Shown piece by piece: positions 1 through 8,403 of a stretch of 64,000 nucleotides of DNA. The notes under the pieces were generated by a model. The model was not told where the DNA came from. It saw only the letters and a program-made list of their open reading frames with translations, and did not search any database. Numbering within the stretch: position 1 is the first letter of the stretch; every line of letters starts with the position of its first letter. The translations under genes were made by a program, and so were the position numbers. The DNA comes from Demequina sp. NBRC 110052 (GTDB lineage: Bacteria; Actinomycetota; Actinomycetes; Actinomycetales; Demequinaceae): assembly GCF_002090075.1 (NCBI RefSeq), contig NZ_BBRI01000002.1:682001-746000 (forward strand), in the 5' to 3' direction.

Positions 1-394
1 CATAATCCCGCAAGAACTCGTCCCTCGTCGGCTCCCCCACCACCCGACGGCCCAACGCGTAGACCCAGAAGAAATAGTGATGATCGCCATGCCCATACGG
101 CGGGAACGGCCCCACGTAGCCGAAGCCATCGTCATCGTTCAGACCCGCGCGGCCCACCTCCGGCAGGATCTCCCCGTCGATCGCCGGCAGCCCGTACAGC
201 GCCCAGTGCGTGAAGCCATGCGGCAGAGGCGCATCAGGGTCATGGCAGATGAGCGCGAGCTCGACCGCGTCGTCTGGCACACCTGCCACGATCAGCCTCG
301 GCGTCTCAGCACCCACGTGACCTGCGAAGCGATCATCGATGCGCTCGCCCGCGAGGATGTCGGGACTGGTCAACGTGAGACTCTTCAGCGGCAT
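1..394 (-). CDS. YbhB/YbcL (PEBP) family protein, 3' end missing
   Basis: The 5' part of a phosphatidylethanolamine-binding-protein homologue runs off the left edge of the window; about 131 codons are visible. The start is ATG at 394 behind GGAGGAG. Family motifs are clear: HDPDAP followed by FTHWALYGLP near residues 51-70, then GYVGPFPPYGHGDHHYFFWV near residues 92-111. No signal peptide is seen, so it is probably cytosolic. Bacterial PEBP proteins of the YbhB type have no settled biochemical role. Identification is firm, function is not. Confidence 0.85.
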   Translation of the reverse strand, partial: MPLKSLTLTSPDILAGERIDDRFAGHVGAETPRLIVAGVPDDAVELALICHDPDAPLPHGFTHWALYGLPAIDGEILPEVGRAGLNDDDGFGYVGPFPPYGHGDHHYFFWVYALGRRVVGEPTRDEFLRDY

Positions 395-518
395 GGCTCC
401 TCCGATCGCGGCACCACTTCCATCCGGCGCCCGCGACCGGCACTGTGCACGCCGAATCCCGTACCTCACAGTGCTATGTATAGTGCTCCTAGGCAAGACC
501 CGCACCTGGGAGGCAACC

Positions 519-887
519 GTGAAAGTCAGCAAGGACCTGATGGCCGCCAGCTCCGCGCCACTCGTGCTCGCAATCCTCGCCGAAGGCGAGAGCTACGGCT
601 ACGCGATCGTGCGCCGCGTCCGCGAGCTCTCCGACGGCGAGATCGAATGGACCGACGGCCTGCTCTACCCGCTCCTGCACCGGCTCGAGGACGCGGGCCA
701 CGTCGAGTCACGCTGGGGGCAGTCCGATACCGGCCGACGCCGCCGCTACTACCGCCTCACCGCAGCCGGAACCGCCGAGATCACCGAGCAACGCCGCCAG
801 TGGGCCGCCGTCGCCGCAGCGCTCGAGTCTGCGTGGGACGGGGTCCGCCAGGCCATCACACCACTCGCCCCGGGAGCGGCACCGTGA
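519..887 (+). CDS. PadR family transcriptional regulator
   Basis: A 122-aa winged-helix regulator. The GTG start at 519 follows GGGAGG, and the product begins VKVSKDLMAASSAPLVLAIL. The PadR core is evident: GESYGYAIVRRVRELS, then TDGLLYPLLHRLEDAGHVES and RRRYYRLTAAG, which form the recognition helix and wing. Its TGA overlaps the GTG of the next gene (GTGA), so the two are translationally coupled. PadR proteins paired with HAAS-domain membrane proteins usually repress their own operon. An AGTGCT direct repeat around a TATGTATA stretch at 470-487 may hold promoter and operator. The ligand is unknown. Confidence 0.9.
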   Translation: MKVSKDLMAASSAPLVLAILAEGESYGYAIVRRVRELSDGEIEWTDGLLYPLLHRLEDAGHVESRWGQSDTGRRRRYYRLTAAGTAEITEQRRQWAAVAAALESAWDGVRQAITPLAPGAAP

Positions 888-2275
888 GCCCCCGCCACAC
901 ACCCCACACGCCCGACGCCGGAGCCGCTCCCGCTGCCACGTCCAGCACCTCCGTGGAGGCCGAGATCGCACGGTGGCGCTCCTACGTCGTCGCCCGCAGC
1001 TCCGTCACGGCGGCCGACGCCGACGAGCTCGAGGACCACCTGCGCGGCCAGATCGACGACCTCACGGCAGCCGGACTCGCCCAGGACGAGGCCTTCCTGG
1101 TCGCCATCAAGCGCATGGGCAGCCAGGCCGACGTGGCACGGGAGTTCGCGCGCACCCACTCGCGACGCCTTTGGCGTCAGCTGGTGCTCGACGGCGGCGA
1201 GTCTCGGCCTCGCGGCACCGCCGGTCCGATGCTGGGGTTCGCCGTGGCGGCAGGGCTTGCCGTGAAGCTTCCGTGGCTCGCGATCGACCCTGAGCGCGCA
1301 CCATTCGACTACCTTCTGACCGCCATGCCGCTGCTGCTGACCGTGCTCGCGGCGTTCCTGTGGTGGCGGCGCAGCGACTCGGCAGCCACGCTCGCGACCG
1401 TGGGCTCGGTGGCGGCGGGACTTATCGCGCTCGGCGTCGCGTACCCCTTCGACGACTCCTCCGACACGGCCACGCTCGCCCTGCTGCACGGCGCGATCGT
1501 GATGTGGCTCGGCGTCGGCATCGCCTACGCTGCGGGCGACTGGCGCTCGCGCAACGCCCGCATGGACTTCATCCGCTTCACCGGCGAGTGGCTCATCTAC
1601 ATGTTCCTCATCGCCACCGGCGGCGGAGTGCTGATGGGAGTCTCGCTCGCCGTGTTCGAGGGGCTCGGCCTTGACCCGATCGTCGCGATCACCGAGTGGG
1701 TGCTGCCCCTCGGCGTCGGCGGCGCGACTGTCGTCGCGGCCTGGCTCGTCGAGTCCAAGCAGGAGGTGCTGGAGTCGATCGCCCCGGCACTGACCCGCAT
1801 CTTCGCTCCGGTCGCGACGCTCGCCCTGGTGGCGATGCTGGGCGGCGCGGCCGTCAGCGGCGGATTCCAGGACAGCCGCGACGTACTCATCGCCGTGGAT
1901 CTGGTGCTCGTGGTGGTGCTGGGCCTCGTGCTGTATTCGATCTCGGCGATCGAACCGTCCTCGCCCGCGGGTTGGACCGACCGGCTGCAGCTCGCTCTCG
2001 TGGTCGCCGCGCTGGCTCTGGACGTGGTGGCGCTCGTCGCGATGGCCGACCGCACGTTCGACGGCGGTCTCACTCCGAATCGCGTGGCGACGCTCGGCAT
2101 GAACCTCGTGCTGCTCGTGAACCTCACGGGGACGGCGTGGCTCTACCTGCAACGGCTGCTGCGCGGTACGGCGCTCACGGCCCTGCTGCGCTGGCAGACG
2201 GGCTACCTGCCGGTGTTCGGCGCTTGGGCGGCCGTTGTTGTCGTGGCCCTGCCACCCCTGTTCGCCTTCGCCTGA
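884..2275 (+). CDS. membrane protein with N-terminal HAAS/permease-prefix domain
   Basis: A 463-aa protein whose GTG start overlaps the padR stop codon. Residues about 24-100 form a charged helical domain (VEAEIARWRSYVVARSSVTA, ELEDHLRGQIDDLTAAGL, FLVAIKRMGSQADVAREFAR) typical of the HAAS or permease-prefix domain found beside PadR regulators. The rest contains roughly ten hydrophobic segments, including a region resembling DUF4153 (IAPALTRIFAP, then DSRDVLIAVDLVLVVVLGLV). It is an integral membrane protein probably controlled by, or signalling with, the adjacent PadR. Its 3' end overlaps the convergent small membrane gene by 73 nt. Molecular function is unknown. Confidence 0.8.
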   Translation: MSPRHTPHTPDAGAAPAATSSTSVEAEIARWRSYVVARSSVTAADADELEDHLRGQIDDLTAAGLAQDEAFLVAIKRMGSQADVAREFARTHSRRLWRQLVLDGGESRPRGTAGPMLGFAVAAGLAVKLPWLAIDPERAPFDYLLTAMPLLLTVLAAFLWWRRSDSAATLATVGSVAAGLIALGVAYPFDDSSDTATLALLHGAIVMWLGVGIAYAAGDWRSRNARMDFIRFTGEWLIYMFLIATGGGVLMGVSLAVFEGLGLDPIVAITEWVLPLGVGGATVVAAWLVESKQEVLESIAPALTRIFAPVATLALVAMLGGAAVSGGFQDSRDVLIAVDLVLVVVLGLVLYSISAIEPSSPAGWTDRLQLALVVAALALDVVALVAMADRTFDGGLTPNRVATLGMNLVLLVNLTGTAWLYLQRLLRGTALTALLRWQTGYLPVFGAWAAVVVVALPPLFAFA

Positions 2276-2499
2276 GCGCCATTGGCGCCGACAACCTCGT
2301 GGGCGCCAGCGGCGTCGCTGCCATGGTGACCGCCGTGGCCGGCCCCTCCCATGTGACCGCGCATCATGAAGAACATCATCAGCGGGCACGCGAGGAGCAG
2401 CGCGTATGGCACCGCAGTCCGCAGGTCCACGCCGGCGACGATCAGCACGACGAGCACCGCTCCGCCCGCGATGAGCATTCCTCTGACATGACTCTTCAT
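2203..2499 (-). CDS. small DUF2933-like membrane protein with His/Gly-rich tail
   Basis: A 98-aa protein with ATG at 2499 behind AAGGAG. The N-terminal half has two hydrophobic segments ending in LLLACPLMMFFMMRG, followed by HMGGAGHGGHHG, which resembles DUF2933 proteins often found in copper and heavy-metal clusters. The Met/His-rich stretch could bind metal (inference). Its start overlaps the stop of the upstream small gene (ATGA). The Ala/Thr-rich C-terminus runs 73 nt into the convergent membrane gene. A cluster of regulator half-sites at 2774-2856 sits upstream of the pair. Confidence 0.65.
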   Translation of the reverse strand: MKSHVRGMLIAGGAVLVVLIVAGVDLRTAVPYALLLACPLMMFFMMRGHMGGAGHGGHHGSDAAGAHEVVGANGAQAKANRGGRATTTTAAQAPNTGR

Positions 2500-2711
2500 G
2501 ATTCTCCTTGGTGAGGTTCGGGGTCGGCGGCGCGGTTGTGCGAGCCGGGATGCCCGGTACGTGGGGAGCGCGGCCGACCCCGGCGCGGTGGCCGGCGACC
2601 CACGGGAAAGATGCGGCACACCACCCATGCGGATGCGCCGATCACCCCGGCCCACGCCACGAGGACCCACCACAGGTCGCCCGCCGCCACGGCGCCGTCC
2701 ACGACACCCAT
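2496..2711 (-). CDS. small single-span membrane protein
   Basis: A 71-aa protein, first gene of a two-gene operon with the DUF2933-like gene (ATGA overlap). ATG at 2711 is preferred because GGAG lies 5 nt upstream; GTG at 2726 is an alternative. One hydrophobic segment (DLWWVLVAWAGVIGASAWVV) is followed by an Arg/Pro-rich tail. I recognise no family. It resembles the short membrane proteins that accompany SHOCT or DUF2933 genes in metal-response loci. Support comes from the operon arrangement and upstream regulator sites more than from homology. Confidence 0.5.
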   Translation of the reverse strand: MGVVDGAVAAGDLWWVLVAWAGVIGASAWVVCRIFPVGRRPPRRGRPRSPRTGHPGSHNRAADPEPHQGES

Positions 2712-2773
2712 CGCCACTCCTGTCACCGCAGGGACGCCCGCTGCGTCCGCTGCCCCTCAGGGTGGCGGGAGCC

Positions 2774-2856
2774 GATCAAGGTCCGGATGCCGCGCGATCA
2801 AGGTTCGCTCAAGATCGGGCGCCACCTACGGGCCTTGATCGGACCTTGATCGGACC
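2774..2856. promoter_or_regulatory. cluster of OmpR-type half-sites CTTGATC/GATCAAG
   Basis: Minus-strand GATCTTGAGCGAACCTTGATC at 2796-2816 and a further half-site at 2774-2780 face the small membrane operon. Plus-strand CTTGATCGGAC is repeated exactly at 2834-2855 and faces the Lgt-like gene. The period within each array is 11 bp, as in direct-repeat sites of OmpR/PhoB regulators. The same motif occurs at 5561-5578 beside the nearby response-regulator gene, which is the likeliest binder (inference). Confidence 0.65.
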
Positions 2857-2920
2857 TACACCGCCCCCATGGGACAGCACCGGCAGGATCGGCACGACCC
2901 ACTCGGCTGAAAGGATCCCC

Positions 2921-3703
2921 GTGCTTCCCGTCCTCTTCTCGATCGGCGGCCTCGACGTGCAGTCGTACGGCGTGAGCAAGGCTCTCGCCGCGCTCGTCGC
3001 GGCGTACCTGCTCGGCCGCGCGTTCCGCACACGAGGCCTTGAGCCCGACGACGCTCACGCCATGGTGATGTGGGCGACCATCTGGGGCTTCGTGGGCGGC
3101 AAGATCTACTTTCTGCTCGAGCACGCCGACCAGCTCTCGTGGCATCACCTGGGAGGAGCAGGCTTCACCTGGTACGGCGGGCTGATCGGTGGCGTCGCAA
3201 CGTTCCTCATCATGATCCGCCGCAGGCACCTGCCCGCCGCCACCGTGATCGATGCCGCCGCGATCCCCCTCGCTCTCGCCTACGGCATCGGCCGGCTCGG
3301 CTGCTGGCTCTCGGGCGATGGCACCTACGGCAAGCCCACTGACCTGCCCTGGGGCGAGACGTACCCCCAGGGAATGGTGCCCACCGAGGTCCCGGTGCAC
3401 CCGACGCCGCTGTACGAGTCGCTCGCTGCGCTCGTCATCGTCGCCATCCTGTGGACCGTGCGCCGGCTCCCGCTGCGCCCCCTCCAGCTCTTCGGCGCCT
3501 ACCTGATCCTCTCGGGGATCTCGCGCTTCCTCGTGGAGTTCCTGCGCATCAACGAGCCCGCGCTGCTGGGCCTCACGCAGCCCCAACTGTGGTCACTCGC
3601 GAGCGTCATCGGCGGCGCGGCGATCATCGTCGCAGCACAGCGGCGCGCGCCCGGCCCGGTGGACGCCCTGCCCGTCACGGAGCAGGCGGCAGCGTCACAG
3701 TGA
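2921..3703 (+). CDS. Lgt-like membrane protein lacking key acyltransferase residues
   Basis: A 260-aa polytopic protein; GTG at 2921 follows AAGGA. It has the overall layout of prolipoprotein diacylglyceryl transferase: the N-terminal FSIGGLDVQSYG, several membrane spans, PVHPTPLYES, and a C-terminal ISRFLVEFLR. At the two catalytic motifs it departs from true Lgt. The HGGL segment reads WYGGLIGG (no His), and GRLGNF reads GRLGCWLSGDGTYG (Asn replaced by Cys). It may be a divergent Lgt-family protein with another membrane role, perhaps linked to the thiol-redox genes downstream. Its 3' end overlaps the convergent kinase gene by 29 nt. A housekeeping lgt probably lies elsewhere (inference). 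Confidence 0.8.
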   Translation: MLPVLFSIGGLDVQSYGVSKALAALVAAYLLGRAFRTRGLEPDDAHAMVMWATIWGFVGGKIYFLLEHADQLSWHHLGGAGFTWYGGLIGGVATFLIMIRRRHLPAATVIDAAAIPLALAYGIGRLGCWLSGDGTYGKPTDLPWGETYPQGMVPTEVPVHPTPLYESLAALVIVAILWTVRRLPLRPLQLFGAYLILSGISRFLVEFLRINEPALLGLTQPQLWSLASVIGGAAIIVAAQRRAPGPVDALPVTEQAAASQ

Positions 3704-4772
3704 AGGTGGCCCCGTGCCCGACGCCGGGGCTGGCTGCCTCGACAGCGCCGCCGTGGGCCTCGACGAGGGCCTTCACGATCGCGAGCCCGACGCCGGAGCC
3801 GCCGCGCGCCCTGTCCCTCGCCTCGTCGACGCGATAGAAGCGCTCGAATACGAACGGCAGGTGCGCGGCGTCGATGCCCACACCCGTATCGGCGACGGCG
3901 ATCGCAATGCCCCGGCCCGAGCGTCGGGCATGGACCGTGACCCTGCCGCCCGCGGGCGTGTGCCGCAGCGCATTGTCGAGCAGGTTCCCCAGCACCTGCG
4001 CCAGACGCTCACCGTCGACGTCCACGCGCGGAAGTCCGGCCTCGGCGGACCCCTCCAACGCGACCTCCGCCTCCGCAAAGCGCTGCCGGGCGCGCGCGAT
4101 CGCGTCCTCGACCAGGCCCGACGCCGTGCGCGCCTCGCGCGCAAGGCTCACCGCACCGCTCTCGGCCCGGGTGACCGCGGCAAGATCGTCGCTCAGCCGA
4201 GCGAGGCGAGCACCCTCGCCGCGCAGCATCGCCACCACATCAGGCGACAGCTCCTCGACCCCGTCCTCGAGGCTCTCCAGGTACGCGTTCATCGTGGCCA
4301 CCGGCGTGCGGAGCTCATGCGCCACATCCGAGAGCAACCGCTGACGCAACTGCTCGCTCGCCTCGAGCCGCACCGCCATCTGATTGAAGGCGGCGGCGAG
4401 CTCCTCGAACTCGCCTCCCATCCGCGGGTCCGGCACGCGAGCCTCGAGAGAGCCCCCCGCGATGTCGTGCGCCGCGCGGGCCAGGTGCGCCAGCGAGGCG
4501 CCCAGCCGGCGCGCGATCAGGAAGCTCACCGCGAGCGCGGCGACCGCCCCCATGAGCATGCCGACCGCGAGCGCGCGGCCGCTGGCCTCCTCGAAGGCAA
4601 GCTCGGCGTGCGCGACTGCCTCCTCACCCGTGCGCGTGCCGCCATCCACGAGGTGATCGTGGAAGGCGCCGGGGCCGACGAGCCCTGCGACCAGCCACGT
4701 GGTGACGCCTGCAGCGACGAGCACCACAGCGATCGCGACGATCAGCCGCAGGCTGAGACCGGCTCTGCGCAT
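3675..4772 (-). CDS. sensor histidine kinase of two-component system 1
   Basis: A 365-aa kinase following its response regulator. ATG at 4772 has GGGGGAG 8 nt upstream; the GTG at 4781 would overlap the regulator stop but has poor spacing. Layout: TM1 about residues 8-30, a short extracytoplasmic loop (PGAFHDHLVDGG), TM2 about residues 65-88, HAMP, HisKA with phospho-acceptor in SDVAHELRTPVATM, N-box LLDNALRHTPAGG, and ATP-binding VADTGVGID plus GGSGVGLAIV. It is paralogous to the kinase at 9666-10772. The His residues in the loop hint at a metal or redox signal, but the signal is unknown. Confidence 0.93.
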   Translation of the reverse strand: MRRAGLSLRLIVAIAVVLVAAGVTTWLVAGLVGPGAFHDHLVDGGTRTGEEAVAHAELAFEEASGRALAVGMLMGAVAALAVSFLIARRLGASLAHLARAAHDIAGGSLEARVPDPRMGGEFEELAAAFNQMAVRLEASEQLRQRLLSDVAHELRTPVATMNAYLESLEDGVEELSPDVVAMLRGEGARLARLSDDLAAVTRAESGAVSLAREARTASGLVEDAIARARQRFAEAEVALEGSAEAGLPRVDVDGERLAQVLGNLLDNALRHTPAGGRVTVHARRSGRGIAIAVADTGVGIDAAHLPFVFERFYRVDEARDRARGGSGVGLAIVKALVEAHGGAVEAASPGVGHGATFTVTLPPAP

Positions 4773-4777
4773 GGCGC

Positions 4778-5497
<720 letters not shown>

Positions 5498-5503
5498 GCG
5501 CCC

Positions 5504-5533
5504 ATTGTCCACGCGCATGTCCCGCCGGGTCAC
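5504..5533 (-). promoter_or_regulatory. leaderless promoter of response regulator 1
   Basis: Read on the minus strand: -35 GTGACC, 18-nt spacer, -10 GACAAT, then 6 nt to the ATG at 5497. The same AATGG(G/A)CG(C/T)ATG context precedes the paralogous regulator start at 11485, which supports both starts. Confidence 0.55.
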
Positions 5534-5560
5534 GACCGTGCGGCCCTGTGCGTACGCGAT

Positions 5561-5578
5561 CTTGATCGAACCTTGATG
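5561..5578 (+). promoter_or_regulatory. response-regulator direct repeat CTTGATCGAACCTTGATG
   Basis: Two CTTGAT half-sites with 11-bp period lie between the divergent regulator gene (minus strand) and the glutaredoxin/CcdA operon (plus strand). The site is 27 nt from the regulator's -35 box and about 80 nt before the glutaredoxin start, so it could serve both. Confidence 0.6.
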
Positions 5579-5659
5579 CAACCGCAGTCGATCGTGAATG
5601 CGCCGCTCCAAGACTGGAGCCACCGATCGATCACGGGCCCCGGCCCTGAGGAGGACGCG

Positions 5660-5953
5660 TTGACCCCGTCACGACCGCGGGCCCAGGTCACCCTGGTCAC
5701 GAGCCCCGCCTGCCACTTCTGCGAGGACGCGAGCGCCGCACTGCGCGATCTCGCGCAGACCTATCCGCTCGAGATCACCACGGTGCCTCTCGGCTCGGGC
5801 GTCGGAGCCGCGCTGGTGGCCGAGCACCGTCCGGCGATGAACCCCTTGGTGCTGCTCGACGGCGAATTCTTCAGCTCAGGGCGGCTGCCGCGCAAGAAGC
5901 TGATCAAAGCGTTGGAGCGGCGCGACGCCGCAATCGTTGCGGGGGGTCGCTGA
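5660..5953 (+). CDS. glutaredoxin-like thiol-redox protein
   Basis: A 97-aa thioredoxin-fold protein with a CHFC active-site pair in TSPACHFCEDASAALRDLA. The TTG start at 5660 is chosen because GAGGAGG lies about 7 nt upstream. The C-terminal part (PAMNPLVLLDGEFFSSGRLP) matches the cis-Pro and beta-strand region of glutaredoxin-like proteins. It lacks a signal peptide, so is probably cytosolic. It is the first of three genes (glutaredoxin, CcdA, AhpC/thioredoxin-like) running head to tail. That order suggests electrons pass from cytosolic thiols through the CcdA membrane carrier to an external thiol protein (inference from families). Confidence 0.75.
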   Translation: MTPSRPRAQVTLVTSPACHFCEDASAALRDLAQTYPLEITTVPLGSGVGAALVAEHRPAMNPLVLLDGEFFSSGRLPRKKLIKALERRDAAIVAGGR

Positions 5954-5954
5954 C

Positions 5955-7010
5955 ATGGGCTCCGAGCTTCTCGCCACGGGCAGCATCCTCGCCGCGTTCT
6001 TCGCAGGCGGCGTGGCCCTGTTCGCGCCGTGCTGCATCGTGTTCCTCGCACCCAGCTATCTCGCCGGCGCCGTCAAGAACAGCCGGTGGCGCCTGCTGCC
6101 GCTGACGTTCGTCTTCGCCGCCGGCCTGGCGGTAGTGCTCGTGCCGATCACGCTGGGCGTCAGCATGCTCGCCGGCGCGATCGCTCAGTACCACTTCGAG
6201 ATCTACGTCGCCGGCGGCGTACTCATGTTCGTGCTCGCAGGCCTCGCGCTCTCGGGCCGCATGTGGGCGCTGCCCTCGTTCCTGCGCGCTCCCGACACAC
6301 GCGGGGGCGACTCAGCGAGCTTCTTCGCGCTGGGCGTGTTCTCTGGCATCGCCTCCAGCTGCTGCGCTCCCGTGCTCGCGGGCGTGATGACGCTGTCCGT
6401 GCTCTCGGGCTCCGCCATCGGCGGCCTGACCCTTGGACTCGCATACGTCTTCGGCATGGTGTTCCCGCTGTTCGTCATGGCCCTGCTGTGGGACCGCGCG
6501 AAGCTGGGCGAGAAGCGCTGGCTGCAGGCGCGCCCCGTGCGCCTGTCCGTGATGGGTCGGTCATGGGTGACCAACACCCTCAACATCGCCGTCGCGATCG
6601 CCTTCGCCGCAATGGGCGTGGGCGTCATCGCGCTCGCAGGCTCGGCGGACATGACCGGCGGCACCGCCGCACAGGCGTGGGCGTCCGACCTCCTTACCGA
6701 CATCTTCGCGCAGATCCAGCACTTCCTCAGCCCCGTGCCGGAGCCGATCCAGGCGATCGGCCTGCTCGCGGTGGCCGGCCTGTTCGTGTGGGCGACGCTC
6801 GTGGGCGCTCGCCGCTCGCGTCAGCCTGCTTCGGGCCACGGTGCACCGGTCGTCTCCCCCGACGCTTCGACGGGCTCCGACCCCACCGCTCCCGCAGACG
6901 CTCACACATGCTGCTCCACGCCGGGCGAGGACTCGCCGAGCGAACACGACAGCGACCACACCGCCATCAGGACCGTCCCGACCCAGACCGCGCCCCTCGA
7001 GAAGGAATGA
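5955..7010 (+). CDS. CcdA/DsbD-type membrane thiol transporter
   Basis: A 351-aa membrane protein starting one base after the previous stop, with GGGGGG upstream. The conserved Cys-Pro region reads FAPCCIVFLAPSYLAG in TM1. A second Cys pair, SSCCAPVLAGVM at about residues 134-145, lies in a later helix, as in the CcdA/DsbD family. About seven or eight hydrophobic segments are visible. A long C-terminal tail (residues about 300-351) is hydrophilic, with DAHTCCSTPGED containing another Cys pair. CcdA proteins move reducing equivalents across the cytoplasmic membrane. The Cys-containing tail is not typical and may be an added redox site. Confidence 0.8.
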   Translation: MGSELLATGSILAAFFAGGVALFAPCCIVFLAPSYLAGAVKNSRWRLLPLTFVFAAGLAVVLVPITLGVSMLAGAIAQYHFEIYVAGGVLMFVLAGLALSGRMWALPSFLRAPDTRGGDSASFFALGVFSGIASSCCAPVLAGVMTLSVLSGSAIGGLTLGLAYVFGMVFPLFVMALLWDRAKLGEKRWLQARPVRLSVMGRSWVTNTLNIAVAIAFAAMGVGVIALAGSADMTGGTAAQAWASDLLTDIFAQIQHFLSPVPEPIQAIGLLAVAGLFVWATLVGARRSRQPASGHGAPVVSPDASTGSDPTAPADAHTCCSTPGEDSPSEHDSDHTAIRTVPTQTAPLEKE

Positions 7011-7012
7011 CC

Positions 7013-7639
7013 ATGCCCTCAGGATCTGCCACCAGGCTCAAGCGGGAAGCCGAGCGCGCGCTCGACGCCGCCCAGCACGAGGTACGCGCCAAGCAGCGGC
7101 GCCGCTCGCTCATCGTCAACGCGATCTGGATCGTCGCGCTCGCAGGACTTGCGGTGCTCGTGACGGCCGCGCTGCTGTCCTCGCGTCCCGAGACCGGCTC
7201 AGGGATGTCACCCGCACGCGACTTCACCCTGCCCCTGAGCGACGGTTCCGAGGTCTCCCTCACCGACTATGCGGGCCAGCCGGTCCTCCTGTACTTCAAC
7301 GAGGGCGCCGGCTGCGACTCGTGCCTCATGCAGATGGCCGCGATCGAGCAGACGCCCGGCTTCGACGAGGCTGGCATCGCCGTCCTGCCGATCGTCATGA
7401 ACAGTGCCGAGCACATCAACGCCGAGCGCGACCGCCTCGGCGTCACGACCCCCTTCGCGCTCGATGACGGCACGGTGTCCGAGGCGTACGGCACCCTCGG
7501 AGCGGGCATGCACGAGGGCCTGCCCGGCCACGGCTTCGTACTGATCGACGCCTCGGGGAATCAGCTCTGGTACGGCAACTACCCGTCGATGTGGCTGGAC
7601 CCCACGGAGCTGCTGGAGATCGTGAACTCGCAGCTCTGA
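7013..7639 (+). CDS. membrane-anchored AhpC/TSA (thioredoxin-like) protein
   Basis: A 208-aa protein. ATG at 7013 has AAGGA 6 nt upstream; the ATG at 7007 overlapping the previous stop is less likely. Residues about 1-28 form a charged helix, and residues about 32-54 a membrane anchor. The outer domain begins SPARDFTLPLSDGSEVSLTD, and GAGCDSCLMQMAAIEQ supplies a CxxC pair. The fold matches peroxiredoxin/TlpA-like proteins. It is the last gene before a strong terminator. The likely role is as the extracytoplasmic thiol partner of the CcdA-like protein; peroxidase activity is possible but unproven. Confidence 0.78.
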   Translation: MPSGSATRLKREAERALDAAQHEVRAKQRRRSLIVNAIWIVALAGLAVLVTAALLSSRPETGSGMSPARDFTLPLSDGSEVSLTDYAGQPVLLYFNEGAGCDSCLMQMAAIEQTPGFDEAGIAVLPIVMNSAEHINAERDRLGVTTPFALDDGTVSEAYGTLGAGMHEGLPGHGFVLIDASGNQLWYGNYPSMWLDPTELLEIVNSQL

Positions 7640-7678
7640 CCGCGGTCGCCCCCTGCCCCCCAGCGCGCGACCGCCGAC

Positions 7679-7713
7679 GAGGGTGCCGACGCCATCTGCG
7701 CGTCGGCACCCTC
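7679..7713. terminator. strong bidirectional terminator hairpin
   Basis: Perfect 14-bp stem GAGGGTGCCGACGC / GCGTCGGCACCCTC with a 7-nt loop, followed by CTTCGCG. It separates the convergent redox operon and the amino-acid ABC transporter operon. Confidence 0.85.
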
Positions 7714-7728
7714 TTCGCGCGCGAGGCG

Positions 7729-8403
7729 TCACCCGACCCGCGCGAGGCCCCGCGAGAGCCGGCGTTCGAGCATCGCCTGGCCGGCACCGAGCACGAGGCA
7801 CACACCCCAGTAGACGAACGCCGCCTCGACGTACAGCACGAGGAACTCCTGGCTGAAAGCGGCGATCTGCTGAGCCTCGCGGAACAGTTCGGTGACGAGG
7901 ATCAGGGAGGCGAGCGAGGTGTCCTTGACGAGCGAGATGAACGTGTTCGCCAGCGGAGGCACGGCGATGCGCGCGGACTGCGGCAGCACGACCTGCGTGA
8001 GCGCCTGCGTCCGCGTCAGGCCCACTGACGACGCTGCCTCCCATTGGCCGGTGGGGACGGCAAGGATCGCCGAGCGCACCACCTCGGCGCCGTAGCCTCC
8101 CACGTTGAGCGAGAACGCGATGATCGCCGACGGCCACGGATCGATCGTGAGACCGAGCGACGGCAGCCCGTAGAACACCACGAACAGCTGCACCAGCAGG
8201 GGTGTACCGCGGATCACCGAGACGTACACGGCCGCAATCGCGGACACGACGCGCCGCCGCGAGATGCGCATAAGCGCCACACCCACCGCGATGGCAAGAC
8301 CGATGGCGAACGACGCAAGGGCGAGCGGGATCGTGCCTCGGATCGCCCCGCCCACGAGAGGGCCGAGCGATCCGAGGACGAGATCCCAGTCGATCTGCGT
8401 CAC
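7729..8403 (-). CDS. amino-acid (cystine-type) ABC transporter permease
   Basis: A 224-aa HisM-type permease. It begins with GTG overlapping the stop of the binding-protein gene (GTGA). The hallmark IRGTPLLVQLFVVFYGLP is at about residues 64-81, and the EAA-like loop is EAASSVGLTRTQALTQVVLP. About five membrane spans are visible. Partner: the lipoprotein encoded upstream. No ATPase gene follows, so the ATP-binding subunit must come from elsewhere. The substrate assignment follows the binding protein and the Cys-rich leader peptide. Confidence 0.88.
   Translation of the reverse strand: MTQIDWDLVLGSLGPLVGGAIRGTIPLALASFAIGLAIAVGVALMRISRRRVVSAIAAVYVSVIRGTPLLVQLFVVFYGLPSLGLTIDPWPSAIIAFSLNVGGYGAEVVRSAILAVPTGQWEAASSVGLTRTQALTQVVLPQSARIAVPPLANTFISLVKDTSLASLILVTELFREAQQIAAFSQEFLVLYVEAAFVYWGVCLVLGAGQAMLERRLSRGLARVG

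Noticed and set aside
470-487. AGTGCT direct repeat as a proven PadR operator
   Set aside because: PadR sites are usually inverted repeats with ATGT/ACAT arms; this one is direct and short, so it is mentioned only as a possibility under padR.
749-2389. Long minus-strand open frame over the HAAS-domain membrane gene
   Set aside because: Product is His/Arg/Glu-rich without domains, while the plus strand encodes a coherent membrane protein coupled to padR.
2921-3703. Annotating this gene simply as the housekeeping lgt
   Set aside because: Two residues required in characterised Lgt enzymes are changed, so the standard function cannot be assumed.
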